NCBI GenBank assembly: GCA_024222485.1
Contig: JAAEPJ010000453.1
Span: 1 to 59,081, forward strand
From: a bacterium
Lineage (GTDB): Bacteria > RUG730 > JAAEPJ01
Direction of reading: 5' to 3'
DNA: 59,081 nucleotides
Shown here: positions 18,775-27,468 of the stretch, piece after piece
Numbering within the stretch: the stretch's first letter is position 1
How the letters are laid out: every line of letters begins with the position of its first letter
Position numbers and translations under genes: made by a program
Notes under the pieces: model-generated
The model's database searches: none
Told to the model about the DNA's origin: nothing
The model's input: only the letters and a program-made list of their open reading frames with translations

Positions 18775-19647
18775 ATGTTAAAAAATTTTATAGATTATTT
18801 GAAAATAGAAAAAAATGTTTCTGAACATACTTTAATAAATTACCAAAGTGATCTCGAACAATTTTTAGAATTTTTAATAAAAAAAGATAAAGATTTTCAA
18901 GATATTGATCGATTACTTGGTCGTGAGTATTTGGCAATGCTAGCAGCTCAAAATTATAAACCAAATAGTATTGCTCGAAAGGTCTCTGCTATTAAAAGTT
19001 TTTATAAGTTTCTAATAGCAGAAAAAGAAATTAATGAAACTAATTTTTTATACTTAAGGACTCCTAAAAAAGCTAAGAATATTCCGGTTTTTTTATCAGA
19101 GGATGAAATGATTGATCTTTTAAATGCTCCCACTGATACTGATTGGCGGAGTTTTCGTGATAAAGCCGTTTTAGAGATTTTATATTCGACGGGTATTAGG
19201 GTGAGTGAGTTGGTTAACCTAAAGCTTTCTGATATTGATTTTTTAGGTGAAACCATCAAAGTTTTTGGTAAGGGTAGGAAAGAACGGGTTGTGCCTATTG
19301 GGCTTAAGGCATTAAAAGCAATTAAAATTTATTTGGATTCAGTTATGGGGAAATATGTTCTGCTTAATGAGGACAAGATTTTGAGAAATAGACTTGGAAC
19401 GGCTCTTACTGTTAGAAGTATCCCTCGCATAATAGCGAAGTATGTTAGGCAAGTATCTATTGTAAAAAATATAAGTCCTCATAAAATTAGGCATACATTT
19501 GCTACACACCTTTTAAATGCAGGCTGTGACCTTTTGAGTGTTCAAAAAATGCTCGGACATGTGAATCTCTCTACCACTCAAATTTATACTCATGTGGAGA
19601 TTGAGCGTTTGAAAAAAGATTATAAAAAAGCCCACCCACATTCTTAG
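18775..19647 (+). CDS. xerD: Xer-family tyrosine recombinase
   Basis: Site-specific recombinase of 290 residues that resolves chromosome dimers at dif. The N-terminal SAM-like core-binding domain spans about 1-90; the catalytic domain carries R142, K166, H236, R239, H262 and the nucleophile Y271 (TQIYTHV). All six catalytic residues are in place, and HKIRHTFATHLLNAG is the standard block. XerC and XerD cannot be told apart here, and no second Xer is in the window. The start ATG follows ataagagatataaaa, a weak ribosome site. Confidence 0.9.
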   Translation: MLKNFIDYLKIEKNVSEHTLINYQSDLEQFLEFLIKKDKDFQDIDRLLGREYLAMLAAQNYKPNSIARKVSAIKSFYKFLIAEKEINETNFLYLRTPKKAKNIPVFLSEDEMIDLLNAPTDTDWRSFRDKAVLEILYSTGIRVSELVNLKLSDIDFLGETIKVFGKGRKERVVPIGLKALKAIKIYLDSVMGKYVLLNEDKILRNRLGTALTVRSIPRIIAKYVRQVSIVKNISPHKIRHTFATHLLNAGCDLLSVQKMLGHVNLSTTQIYTHVEIERLKKDYKKAHPHS

Positions 19648-19772
19648 TTTCTAGACAATAAATTGCAACAAATCTTTAATTATTGTAAAATCTTGATAAT
19701 ATTTTGCCTGATAATTACTTTTTGTTTTTTGTATTTCTTGTGGAAGGTTATACTACTTAATTTTAAAATGCC

Positions 19773-19801
19773 TATAAAAAAACAAGTTATTTTTTTATAA
19801 T
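19773..19801. promoter_or_regulatory. A/T-only inverted repeat with TATAAT, upstream of tRNA-Arg
   Basis: TATAAAAAAA (19773-19782) and TTTTTTTATA (19790-19799) are exact reverse complements around caagtta. The right arm runs into TATAAT (19796-19801), a perfect -10 hexamer ending 8 bases before the tRNA. No good -35 is seen. It may be both the terminator of the upstream transcript and part of the tRNA promoter; the promoter reading is the weaker one. Confidence 0.3.
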
Positions 19802-19809
19802 GAAATTTT

Positions 19810-19883
19810 GCGCCTGTAGCTCAGCTGGATAGAGCAACTGACTACGAATCAGTAGGCCGGGCGTTCGAATCGCTCCAGGCGCA
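19810..19883 (+). tRNA. tRNA-Arg, anticodon ACG
   Basis: A complete cloverleaf of 74 bases: acceptor GCGCCTG pairs with CAGGCGC, D arm GCTC/GAGC, anticodon arm ACTGA/TCAGT with loop CTACGAA, T arm GGGCG/CGCTC with loop TTCGAAT (one G-U pair), and discriminator A. The anticodon at 19844-19846 is ACG, read as ICG after deamination of A34. The 3' CCA is not encoded. tadA, encoding the deaminase for this very base, is the next gene. Confidence 0.95.
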
Positions 19884-20205
19884 TATTTTGGTTTTCTAAA
19901 TGTCCCTTGAAATTTAAGTATTATGTGTATTAATAATTGTTTTGATCTCTTAAATAAAGAAAAATTTATCAAAGCAGGTCTTTATTAGGGTTATGGATGA
20001 ATAAAACTATTGTTAACTAAATTTAATAGTTGTTAATGATTAATGATGCTGAAATTGATTATTAAAAAATAAAATTTTATGTATAATATTAACTGATTAT
20101 TTTTTAAATATAAATTACATATTCTAAATTTTATAGTCAAAGGTACAGTTTTTTAAATATTAAAATTAATATTTAAAGAGAGGTTTCTATTTTGAAGCTT
20201 TTTGT
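19884..20205. other. Intergenic region between tRNA-Arg and tadA
   Basis: About 320 AT-rich bases without a convincing gene. TATAAT at 20082-20087 is a candidate -10 for tadA but has no well-spaced -35. No strong hairpin with a T run was seen after the tRNA. Confidence 0.5.
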
Positions 20206-20634
20206 TTGGAAAGAAAAAAAATTTTGAAACAACATAAATACTTTATGAATCAGGCTATTTTACAAGCTAAAAAAGCTGAGGATATTGGAGAAGTGCCCAT
20301 TGGTGCAGTGATAACCGATGGAGAAAAAGTTATTTCAAGAGGGTATAACCGTTCAATAGCTGATCATGATCCGACAGCTCATGCAGAAGTTGTGGCTATT
20401 AGAGCTGCAGGTTGTAAATTATCTAATTATCGGCTTGATAAGTTAACTATGTATGTAACCTTAGCTCCATGCCCCATGTGTCAAGCAGCAATAACTTTTG
20501 CGAGGATTAAGAAAGTTGTTTATGCTGCTCAAGTGAAAGAATTTAAGTTCAATCATAAAGTTCAGGTCGTATCGGGTGTTTTAGAAGAAGAATGTTCTAA
20601 AATGCTTAAAATGTTTTTTAAAAAAAAGAGATAA
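20206..20634 (+). CDS. tadA: tRNA-specific adenosine deaminase
   Basis: Zinc deaminase that converts A34 to inosine in tRNA-Arg(ACG), allowing one tRNA to read CGU, CGC and CGA. The catalytic motif HAEVVAI (H and proton-shuttling E) and the zinc motif PCPMCQAAI are intact, and EVPIGAVI and SNYRLDKLTMYVTLAPC fit the family. Length is 142 residues from a TTG at 20206; a TTG at 20224 (after GGAAAG) is an alternative and loses nothing conserved, since homology begins near HKYFM. Its substrate tRNA gene is directly upstream. Confidence 0.93.
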   Translation: MERKKILKQHKYFMNQAILQAKKAEDIGEVPIGAVITDGEKVISRGYNRSIADHDPTAHAEVVAIRAAGCKLSNYRLDKLTMYVTLAPCPMCQAAITFARIKKVVYAAQVKEFKFNHKVQVVSGVLEEECSKMLKMFFKKKR

Positions 20635-20693
20635 GTTTCTAAAGCTTCTAACATGTTAAGATAAAGAAGTTTGACTTTAACTAGGAAAAAAGT

Positions 20694-21467
20694 ATGAATA
20701 TTCATAAAACAGCAATGGTTGATAGAAAAGCTAGCCTTGGTAAAGATATAACTGTTGGACCAAATACAATTATTTATCCAAATGTTGAAATTGGCTCAGG
20801 CACCATAATAGGTGCTAATGTTGTTATTGAAGGGGCAACTAAAATAGGAAGGAATTGTCAGGTTTTTACAGGTGCTGTGATAGGAAACCCTCCACAAGAC
20901 TTAAAATATGCAGGGGAAGATACTAAGGTTACTATTGGTGATAATTCTGTGGTCCGGGAATATGTAACTTTAAATAGAGGGACAGTTGCTCAAGGTGAAA
21001 CCAGTATTGGCAGTAATTGCTTGTTAATGGCGTATGTCCATATTGCACATGACTGTATTGTTGGAAATAGCGTAGTTATTGCTAATAATGGAACTCTAGC
21101 TGGGCATGTACAGGTTGCAGATGGAGCAATTATTGGGGGATTGACCGCTATTCATCAGTTTGTTAAGGTTGGAGAATTGTCCATCATAGGTGGTGCATCG
21201 CGTGTTTCTAAGGATATTCCCCCATATACAAAGTCTGCAGGTAATCCTTTAAAAATGTACGGATTAAATACTATTGGACTTGAGAGAAATAATGTTTTAT
21301 CTGAAACCAGAAAAGAACTAAAGAAAGCATATCGAGTTTTGTTTAGAAGTAATCATAATACAAAACAAGCACTTAATATTCTGGAAGATACCCCGTCTGA
21401 ATATTTGGAAGTATCAAACTTTATTAATTTTATTAGAAGTTCTGAGCGTGGTATTTCTAAGGAATAA
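20694..21467 (+). CDS. lpxA: UDP-N-acetylglucosamine acyltransferase
   Basis: First enzyme of lipid A synthesis, adding a 3-hydroxyacyl chain from acyl carrier protein to UDP-GlcNAc. The protein has 257 residues with an N-terminal left-handed beta helix of hexapeptide repeats and a C-terminal helical domain. The catalytic histidine is H119 in HIAHDCIVGN; other landmarks are NPPQDLKYAG, VREYVTLNRGT and GGASRVSKDIPPY. AGGAAAAAAGT precedes the ATG. It heads a group with lpxI and a Gfo/Idh oxidoreductase, so lipid A is made and the cell should have an outer membrane. Confidence 0.95.
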   Translation: MNIHKTAMVDRKASLGKDITVGPNTIIYPNVEIGSGTIIGANVVIEGATKIGRNCQVFTGAVIGNPPQDLKYAGEDTKVTIGDNSVVREYVTLNRGTVAQGETSIGSNCLLMAYVHIAHDCIVGNSVVIANNGTLAGHVQVADGAIIGGLTAIHQFVKVGELSIIGGASRVSKDIPPYTKSAGNPLKMYGLNTIGLERNNVLSETRKELKKAYRVLFRSNHNTKQALNILEDTPSEYLEVSNFINFIRSSERGISKE

Positions 21468-21533
21468 TGTTTTGAGGATTGTTTGCGTTTTATTAGCTAT
21501 ACAAAAGGATTACTTGAGTATAAAAATAGAAAT

Positions 21534-22343
21534 ATGATAAATAAAAAACTAGCTTTAATAGCCGGTAACGGTGATTTTCCTTTTTTATTTTTAAATGAAG
21601 TAAAGTCTAAAGAAGAGAATGTTATTGTTATTGCTTTGAAAGGGGAAACTGATCATGAGATTGATAATTGTGGCTTTCCTGTTTTTTGGCAAAATATTGG
21701 AAAATTAAACAAAATTATTAAGATTATGAAAGATAATAATGTTACGCATGCCATCCTTTGTGGACAGGTTATTCATACAAAATTATTTACAGAAGTACAT
21801 TTAGATCTAAGAGCTATAAAATTTTTGGGTTCTTTAGTCAATAAAAAAACGGATAGCATTTTAGGTGCTCTTGCAGCAGAGTTTTTAAAAGAAGGAGTAG
21901 AGATGATCTCCTCTGTCACTTATATGGAATCATGGATGCCAACCGATAAAGGTGTGATTACGAAAACCAAAGTAATTGATAAGGTAGTTAAAGATATTGA
22001 GTTTGGTTATGATACAGCTAAAAAAATTGCAGGCTTGGATATTGGGCAAACTGTTGTAGTTAAAGATAATGCCGTGATAGCTGTTGAGAGCTTAGAGGGG
22101 ACTGATCAATGTATCCTGCGGGGATTTTCTTTGGCGGGGAAGGGGTGTGTTGTTGTTAAGGTCAATAAACCCAATCAAGATATGCGTTTTGATGTTCCTG
22201 TTCTTGGTAGGCGGACATTTGAAATATTAAAAGATGTTGAAGCTGCTGCGATTTGTTTTGAAGCAGGAAAAACTTTATTTTTCGATCGTGAAGAATGTTT
22301 AAAAATAGCTCAGAAAAATAAAATAGTCGTTTATGCTATCTAG
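21534..22343 (+). CDS. lpxI: UDP-2,3-diacylglucosamine pyrophosphatase LpxI
   Basis: Hydrolyses UDP-2,3-diacylglucosamine to lipid X in organisms that lack LpxH. Family features are LALIAGNGDFPF at the N terminus, the long ILCGQV region, and the C-terminal core with ESLEGTDQCILR, RFDVPVLG and FEAGKTLFFDREE. Position between lpxA and a sugar dehydrogenase supports it. I prefer the ATG at 21534 (269 residues) because the family starts right at this Rossmann-like strand; a TTG at 21483, behind GAGGA, would add 17 residues. Confidence 0.92.
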   Translation: MINKKLALIAGNGDFPFLFLNEVKSKEENVIVIALKGETDHEIDNCGFPVFWQNIGKLNKIIKIMKDNNVTHAILCGQVIHTKLFTEVHLDLRAIKFLGSLVNKKTDSILGALAAEFLKEGVEMISSVTYMESWMPTDKGVITKTKVIDKVVKDIEFGYDTAKKIAGLDIGQTVVVKDNAVIAVESLEGTDQCILRGFSLAGKGCVVVKVNKPNQDMRFDVPVLGRRTFEILKDVEAAAICFEAGKTLFFDREECLKIAQKNKIVVYAI

Positions 22344-22422
22344 CTAAGTTTATTGGAAGTATAGGCAAGGATGACTCCTTATTAAATTTTAGATTTGTTA
22401 TTTTTGTGGGGGAAAATAAACA

Positions 22423-23361
22423 ATGTTAAAGACATCAGTAATTGGCGTAGGGAGCCTTGGTCAACATCATGCTAGAATTTATGCAGGAATGAAAGATATC
22501 AATCTTGTTGCAGTTGTGGATTCTGATGAGAAAAATGGTAAAAAACAAGCGAAAAAGTATAAAGCAACCTATCTTAAAGATTACCACCAGTTAGTTGGCA
22601 AAGTAGACGCTGTTAGTATTGCTGTTCCTACACCTTTACATTTTGAAGTCGCTAAATTTTTTTTGGAAAATAAAATACACTGTCTTGTTGAAAAACCAAT
22701 CACGGTAACCTTAAAAGAAGCGGATACTCTTATTTCACTTGCAGAAAAAAATGGTGTTATTCTACAGGTGGGACATATTGAACGCTTTAATCCGGCAATT
22801 TTACATGCCCAGAATTTTTTAAAAAATCCAAGATTTATTGAAATTAATAGGCTTGGCCCATATAGTCCTCGTGTATCACATGTCGGTGTAGTGCTTGACT
22901 TAATGGTTCATGATTTAGATATGGTTCTTTTTTTAACAGGCTCTAAGGTAACATCCATTGATGCCGTCGGTACTAAGGTTATTTCAGGGTGTGAAGATAT
23001 CGCTAATGTTCGTTTGCATTTTGAAAGTGGTTGTGTTGCTAATATTTCAGCAAGTAGAGTCTCATTAGAAAAGCTCAGAAAAATTAGGGTATTTCAGGAT
23101 GATTCATATATTTCTTTAAATTATGAAAAACAAGATTTGAAAGTATATCAGAAAAAAAGTGGAATAGAAAAAGTTGAGAGCTTGAAAGATATTACATTGA
23201 CAACCCATGTCCCTAAAAAAGAAGAACCGCTTTTTTTAGAGTTAAGAGACTATATTGACTGCATTAAAGCTAGTAAACCTCCTAAAGTTGATGGACTCCA
23301 TGGCAGAGCCGCACTAGCACTAGCTTTAGAGATAGTAAAGCAGATTGAAAAATTATCATAG
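22423..23361 (+). CDS. Gfo/Idh/MocA-family oxidoreductase
   Basis: NAD(P)-dependent sugar dehydrogenase-like protein of 312 residues. The Rossmann motif is GVGSLGQHHA (8-17), the signature EKP is at 90-92, and VGHIERFNPA (116-125) marks the start of the catalytic domain. Placement after lpxA-lpxI suggests action on a UDP-sugar of lipid A. A known precedent is GnnA, which oxidises UDP-GlcNAc at C3 before the GnnB transaminase makes a 3-amino sugar; no gnnB-like gene is adjacent, so this is inference. SD GGGGGAAAA lies before the ATG. Confidence 0.85.
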   Translation: MLKTSVIGVGSLGQHHARIYAGMKDINLVAVVDSDEKNGKKQAKKYKATYLKDYHQLVGKVDAVSIAVPTPLHFEVAKFFLENKIHCLVEKPITVTLKEADTLISLAEKNGVILQVGHIERFNPAILHAQNFLKNPRFIEINRLGPYSPRVSHVGVVLDLMVHDLDMVLFLTGSKVTSIDAVGTKVISGCEDIANVRLHFESGCVANISASRVSLEKLRKIRVFQDDSYISLNYEKQDLKVYQKKSGIEKVESLKDITLTTHVPKKEEPLFLELRDYIDCIKASKPPKVDGLHGRAALALALEIVKQIEKLS

Positions 23362-23413
23362 ATGTTTTTTATGTTATTTTTATCGCCTTAGTAAGGAATT
23401 TGTATTTTTTCTA

Positions 23414-24256
23414 TTATTTTAAGAGTTCATCTATGCTTTCTTTGATAGTGAAACTATTAAGAGTCCAATCAAAATCATAGTAGATAATCTGATAAAAACT
23501 AGCAGTTTGTAAGTATGTTTCATCTTTTAGTCGTACATACTTTAATAGAAAATTTATAATTTTATTTTCTTCTTCAGTTAAAAAAAAGGGTAGATTTTTA
23601 TTATATATTTTAAAGATTTCTGAGTATTTTTTGAAGATAGGGGATAAATATAAAACACCTATTTTTCTATCTAAGAAGTAATTTTTTTTATTGAATATAA
23701 ACTTAATTACTTGTTCGTCTAAGTCTCTAGGCAGTAAGTTTTTGTTATACAGTGAATTTTTTAAGTTTGGAGAAGTTTTTGCTAAAGTAGTTAAAGCAAA
23801 AAGGCTCCGTGGAGAATCCATTTCAATTATTTTGTTTCTTATATTTTTTAGTGTTATTTTATCATTGAAAATTTTTACAATTTTTTTGTCAATGTTCCCT
23901 ATATTCTGAATACTTTTTTTAGGGTATAGGAAAAAATCAAAAAAATCTCTTTTGATGGGGTAGTTGTTATAGCCAATTTTTATCATGAACGCATTATAAG
24001 CTTCAATCCAAAATATTAGCTGTTCTTGTTTGTTTAGGTTTGAGTATTCTTCAAAAGTAAATTCTTCAAAAGATCTTATAATATTATTTAGCTTAGTTAT
24101 ATCCAAATTTTTATAGTTAACCGCACTTTTATTATTAAGATATTTTTTTAAGATATATTGATAATTTTCATACGCTATTGGTGCCGCAAAGATTTTGACT
24201 AAAGAGCTACTAAGAATTAATATTATCGAGACTGTTTTCTTGAGTTTTTTTTGCAT
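23414..24256 (-). CDS. DUF547-domain secreted protein
   Basis: Two hundred eighty residues with a signal peptide (about 1-24, ending FAA) and the DUF547 pattern: a segment WIEAYNAFMIKIGYNNYP and later FALTTLAKTSPNL, resembling the family's N-A-x-N and acidic/histidine positions. DUF547 proteins are predicted cysteine-protease-like or transglutaminase-like exported proteins of unknown function; I do not see an obvious catalytic Cys. It overlaps the lipoprotein gene upstream on the same strand by 47 bases, so the pair form a small operon convergent with the lipid A group. Confidence 0.7.
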   Translation of the reverse strand: MQKKLKKTVSIILILSSSLVKIFAAPIAYENYQYILKKYLNNKSAVNYKNLDITKLNNIIRSFEEFTFEEYSNLNKQEQLIFWIEAYNAFMIKIGYNNYPIKRDFFDFFLYPKKSIQNIGNIDKKIVKIFNDKITLKNIRNKIIEMDSPRSLFALTTLAKTSPNLKNSLYNKNLLPRDLDEQVIKFIFNKKNYFLDRKIGVLYLSPIFKKYSEIFKIYNKNLPFFLTEEENKIINFLLKYVRLKDETYLQTASFYQIIYYDFDWTLNSFTIKESIDELLK

Positions 24257-24677
24257 TATTGTTATCCTTATTTTCGTTTTCTATGTTTATAATACTTTGC
24301 TCTGTTATGTTTTGTACCAAAGTGTCTTTTAAGTACTCAGCGAGTTCTAAATTTTTAGATATGATATTAATTGTACCATTTTTTTGTGAAAAATCTAGTT
24401 TTACTGAAGTTGTTCTTAAGGCATGTTGAAAAATGTTTTGGAGATTTCTGACATACAAAGATGTTTCTGTTTGTTTATAAATATCAGCTTCATTTTTATA
24501 TAAATAGCTACGCACTTTTTTGAGGTAATCAGGGTCAAATATTTTAGTTTTAGTTTGGTAATACTTATTATATGTGTCTAGATGAGTAGTGGGTGTTCCA
24601 ATAAAATTTTGAATTACATATGAATTGCAGCCGGTAAATAAAATAAGAGAAATAATCGATAATTTGTATATTTTCAT
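24210..24677 (-). CDS. Small lipoprotein of unknown function
   Basis: One hundred fifty-five residues with a short lipoprotein signal and lipobox LFTGC (lipidated C17). The mature part is charged, with an Asn/Lys/Asp-rich tail (NENKDNNNAKK). No family recognised. It starts the - strand unit and its 3' end overlaps the DUF547 gene, so the two probably work together at the membrane. Confidence 0.65.
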   Translation of the reverse strand: MKIYKLSIISLILFTGCNSYVIQNFIGTPTTHLDTYNKYYQTKTKIFDPDYLKKVRSYLYKNEADIYKQTETSLYVRNLQNIFQHALRTTSVKLDFSQKNGTINIISKNLELAEYLKDTLVQNITEQSIINIENENKDNNNAKKTQENSLDNINS

Positions 24678-25263
24678 AATAAAAAAGTATAGATAAGAAA
24701 TGAATTTTGATCAAGATATTTGTAAATTGACAAAAAGAGAAGCTTTTAGTAAAATAGAAAATATTTTTGGCTAGTATAAAAATCTATATATATTATATTG
24801 AATTTATTAATATGGAGCATAAGTTTTTTATTTTTTAAATAATGGATACATGATTATTTTTTCTTTTAAATTACCTCAATTTAATATTAACCATAAAAAG
24901 ATTTCATAGGCTATGTGAATATAAAAATATTTAGGATTTTTAATTGTCATATTTTTTCAACATTCGGAGATAAGAGATTCTTCTTAATTTTATGGAATAT
25001 GGAAATGATAATTTATAAAGTTGTTTCATAAAATTCAGTAATTATAAATATTGGGAATTTAATTTTTGAAATAGTAATTTTAGGCTTTTTAATAATGAAA
25101 CATTTAATAGTAGATTGTCTAAATGTATGAGATGTTAGAAGTTTGGTTCTATGAAAGTTAAGATAGAATATTAGTTTTAATTGAAAAAATATAAAGTAAA
25201 GATACAGGCGTTGACTTTTTATGCTTGCAATTATTTTAAAAAAAATGGGAAAAGGAGAAGAGG
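24678..25263. other. Long divergent intergenic region
   Basis: About 590 AT-rich bases between the - strand lipoprotein and the + strand sugar ABC operon. It holds one consensus-like + strand promoter (24727-24755) and a weaker TTGACT at 25211. Short open frames on either strand (for example 25013-25270 on the minus strand) have no coding signature. A long 5' leader or a small RNA is possible. Confidence 0.5.
24727..24755 (+). promoter_or_regulatory. Sigma-70-type promoter, TTGACA-N17-TAAAAT
   Basis: TTGACA at 24727-24732 and TAAAAT at 24750-24755 are separated by exactly 17 bases, the optimal spacing. It points toward the sugar ABC operon, whose first codon is about 500 bases further on, implying a long leader, a small RNA or a lost gene in between. 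Confidence 0.55.
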
Positions 25264-26559
25264 ATGACACTTTTTAGATATTTTAAGTTTATTCTATTGG
25301 TTACTTTATTAATGGGGGTTTTTTCAGGTTGTGGACAGGACTCGAATAAAAATAAGATAGTTGTTTGGCATTGGATGACAGATCGTGATGATGCTTTCAT
25401 TGCGCTTGCTAATAAATATAAGGATCTTTATGGTGTCGATATTGTGTTTGAGCTTTATGCTCCATCAGAGGCATATGCCTCTAAGGTTAAAGCAGCTGCA
25501 CAAACTAAAACTTTGCCAGATATCTTTGGTATATTAGGGGAGAAGAGGGACTTTGCAAGTTTTATTCGTGCAGGACATGTTGCAGACTTATCTTTTTTTA
25601 TGAATGCAAATAAGGGGTATTGGAAGAATATGCTTTTTCCAAAAGCATTAGCTGTTAACCAGTTTTCTGATGGAAATAATCTTAAAGTGAAGCCTGGAAT
25701 TTATGGTGTCCCAATTGATGTGACGAATATCCAGCTTCTTTATAATAAGGCTATGTTTAAAAAAGCAGGCTTAGATCCTGAAAAGTCACCAGAAACTTGG
25801 GCGGAACTTTTAGAGGTTGGTAGAAAACTTAAAGCAGCAGGCTTACAAGGTATTTCTAGTGGCTTCGGTGAGGTATGGCTTTTAAATTGTTTTGCTTCAA
25901 ATTATGCTTTTAATATTTTGGGTGAAGAAAAGGTGCTTGCAACTATAAAAGGAGATGTGAAGTATACAGATCCTGATTGGATAAAAGTATTATCACTTTT
26001 TGAAGATCTTAGAGATAATGGTCTTTTAGCTACAGGTGTTGTTTCAATGGTTAATAAAACTGCAGAACAAATGTTTGCAAATGAAAGGGCGGCTTTAGCC
26101 TTTAATGGCTCTTGGTGTATTAATGTTTACAATGGGATGAACCTTGATATCGACTATGGTGTTTTCTTACCTCCAAAATATTCTGATAAATACCCTATGT
26201 CCATTTGGGGTGGTGCAGGTGCTTCTTTTATGGTTAATGATAAATCATCTAAAAAAGAAGAAGCAATTAAATTTTTGAAGTGGATCACAGAAAAGGATCA
26301 GCAAGTATTTTTAGCTGAAACCACGAAAAACTTGCCTGTTAATAAGAATAGCTTAGAAAAAGTGTCAAGTAATTTGGCAGAGTTTGCTAATGATATGGAT
26401 AAAACAATTCATCCTAGCCTTTTTTCCTATGTTGAGTTTCCTAGTGTTACAGAGACATTTGATAAAGGGATCCAGTCTATCATTATTGGTGAAAAAACAC
26501 CGGAGACGGTCGCAAAAGAAGTTCAAAAAGTTAAAGATAAGGAACTATCAAGAGTATAA
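25264..26559 (+). CDS. Sugar ABC transporter substrate-binding lipoprotein
   Basis: Family 1 solute-binding protein of 431 residues with a lipobox FSGC (C23). Recognisable blocks are VWHWMTDRDD near the N terminus, PDIFGI, YGVPIDVTNIQLLYNKAMFKKAGLDP, ETWAELLEVGRKLKAAG and FNGSWCINVY. It would bind an oligosaccharide or sugar outside the inner membrane and hand it to the two permeases encoded next. AAGGAGAAGAGG precedes the ATG. The two following glycosidase-like genes suggest the ligand derives from a surface or environmental polysaccharide. Confidence 0.93.
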   Translation: MTLFRYFKFILLVTLLMGVFSGCGQDSNKNKIVVWHWMTDRDDAFIALANKYKDLYGVDIVFELYAPSEAYASKVKAAAQTKTLPDIFGILGEKRDFASFIRAGHVADLSFFMNANKGYWKNMLFPKALAVNQFSDGNNLKVKPGIYGVPIDVTNIQLLYNKAMFKKAGLDPEKSPETWAELLEVGRKLKAAGLQGISSGFGEVWLLNCFASNYAFNILGEEKVLATIKGDVKYTDPDWIKVLSLFEDLRDNGLLATGVVSMVNKTAEQMFANERAALAFNGSWCINVYNGMNLDIDYGVFLPPKYSDKYPMSIWGGAGASFMVNDKSSKKEEAIKFLKWITEKDQQVFLAETTKNLPVNKNSLEKVSSNLAEFANDMDKTIHPSLFSYVEFPSVTETFDKGIQSIIIGEKTPETVAKEVQKVKDKELSRV

Positions 26560-26576
26560 ATAGGACTAATAAAAAT

Positions 26577-27464
26577 ATGAAAGTAAATAATAGAATTAAG
26601 GATATAACAACAAATTATTTATTTGTTGTCCCAGCGCTTATTTTGTTTTTAGTTTTTAGTTTATATCCATTTGTTAAAGTATTTCAATTAAGTGTTTTTA
26701 AATGGGATGGAATTGCGCTTGATATGCAGTTTGTAGGGTTATCACATTTTATTGATATTTTTACTAATAATGTTATTTGGTGGAAATCAATGCTAAATGC
26801 TGGATATATCACTCTTCTTGCTTTAACTTTTCAAAATTTTTTAGCATTATTTTTAGCAATGGCGTGTGATCGTGATATTCGTGGTGCAAAAGCATATCGT
26901 GTTATTTTTTATTTGCCTCCTGTGCTTTCAGGCATTGTTGTAGGTTTAATTTGGAATTGGATTTATGATGGTAATTATGGCCTTTTAAACCATGCAGTGG
27001 AAGCAATAGGTTTGTCTGGTTTTGGGCGAGCGTGGCTTGCGGATCCTAAGACCGCTTTAACATCAATCGCAATTATTCATATGTGGAAAGGTTTTGGTTG
27101 GGGTTTTGTTATTTTACTTGCAGGGCTTCAAGGGATCTCTCGAGATTATTATGAAGCAGCTAAAATTGATGGAGCTAATGCTTGGCAAATTTTTAAAAAT
27201 ATTACTATACCTTTAATGATTCCTATTTTTTTTCTGGTTTCAATTTTGACAATACTCGGGACAATGCAAGTTTTTGATATTATTATTTCAACGACACAAG
27301 GAGGTCCAGGGTATCATACCGAGGTTCCAATTACCCGAATTTTGACTGCTATGACAGGGACTTCTCGTTTTGGATATGCTTGTGCAATGAGTTTAGTTTT
27401 TGGATTGGTTTTATTGTTGCTTTCCGTTTTTCAATTAAAAGTTTCAAAAAAAATAGAAGGATAA
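26577..27464 (+). CDS. Sugar ABC transporter permease, MalF/UgpA type
   Basis: Inner-membrane subunit of 295 residues with six helices. The cytoplasmic EAA loop that contacts the ATPase reads EAAKIDGANAWQIFKNITIP. Typical blocks are AKAYRVIFYLPPVLSG and MWKGFGWGFVILLAGLQ. The gene follows the binding protein by 17 bases and precedes the second permease by 4. Confidence 0.94.
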   Translation: MKVNNRIKDITTNYLFVVPALILFLVFSLYPFVKVFQLSVFKWDGIALDMQFVGLSHFIDIFTNNVIWWKSMLNAGYITLLALTFQNFLALFLAMACDRDIRGAKAYRVIFYLPPVLSGIVVGLIWNWIYDGNYGLLNHAVEAIGLSGFGRAWLADPKTALTSIAIIHMWKGFGWGFVILLAGLQGISRDYYEAAKIDGANAWQIFKNITIPLMIPIFFLVSILTILGTMQVFDIIISTTQGGPGYHTEVPITRILTAMTGTSRFGYACAMSLVFGLVLLLLSVFQLKVSKKIEG

Positions 27465-27468
27465 AATA

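Noticed and set aside
19787-19972. Minus-strand frame of 61 codons over the tRNA
   Set aside because: It covers the complete tRNA-Arg gene and has no coding features.
25013-25270. Minus-strand frame of 85 codons before the sugar operon
   Set aside because: Ser/Phe/Ile-rich translation of AT-rich DNA, no ribosome site, and it overlaps the binding-protein start.
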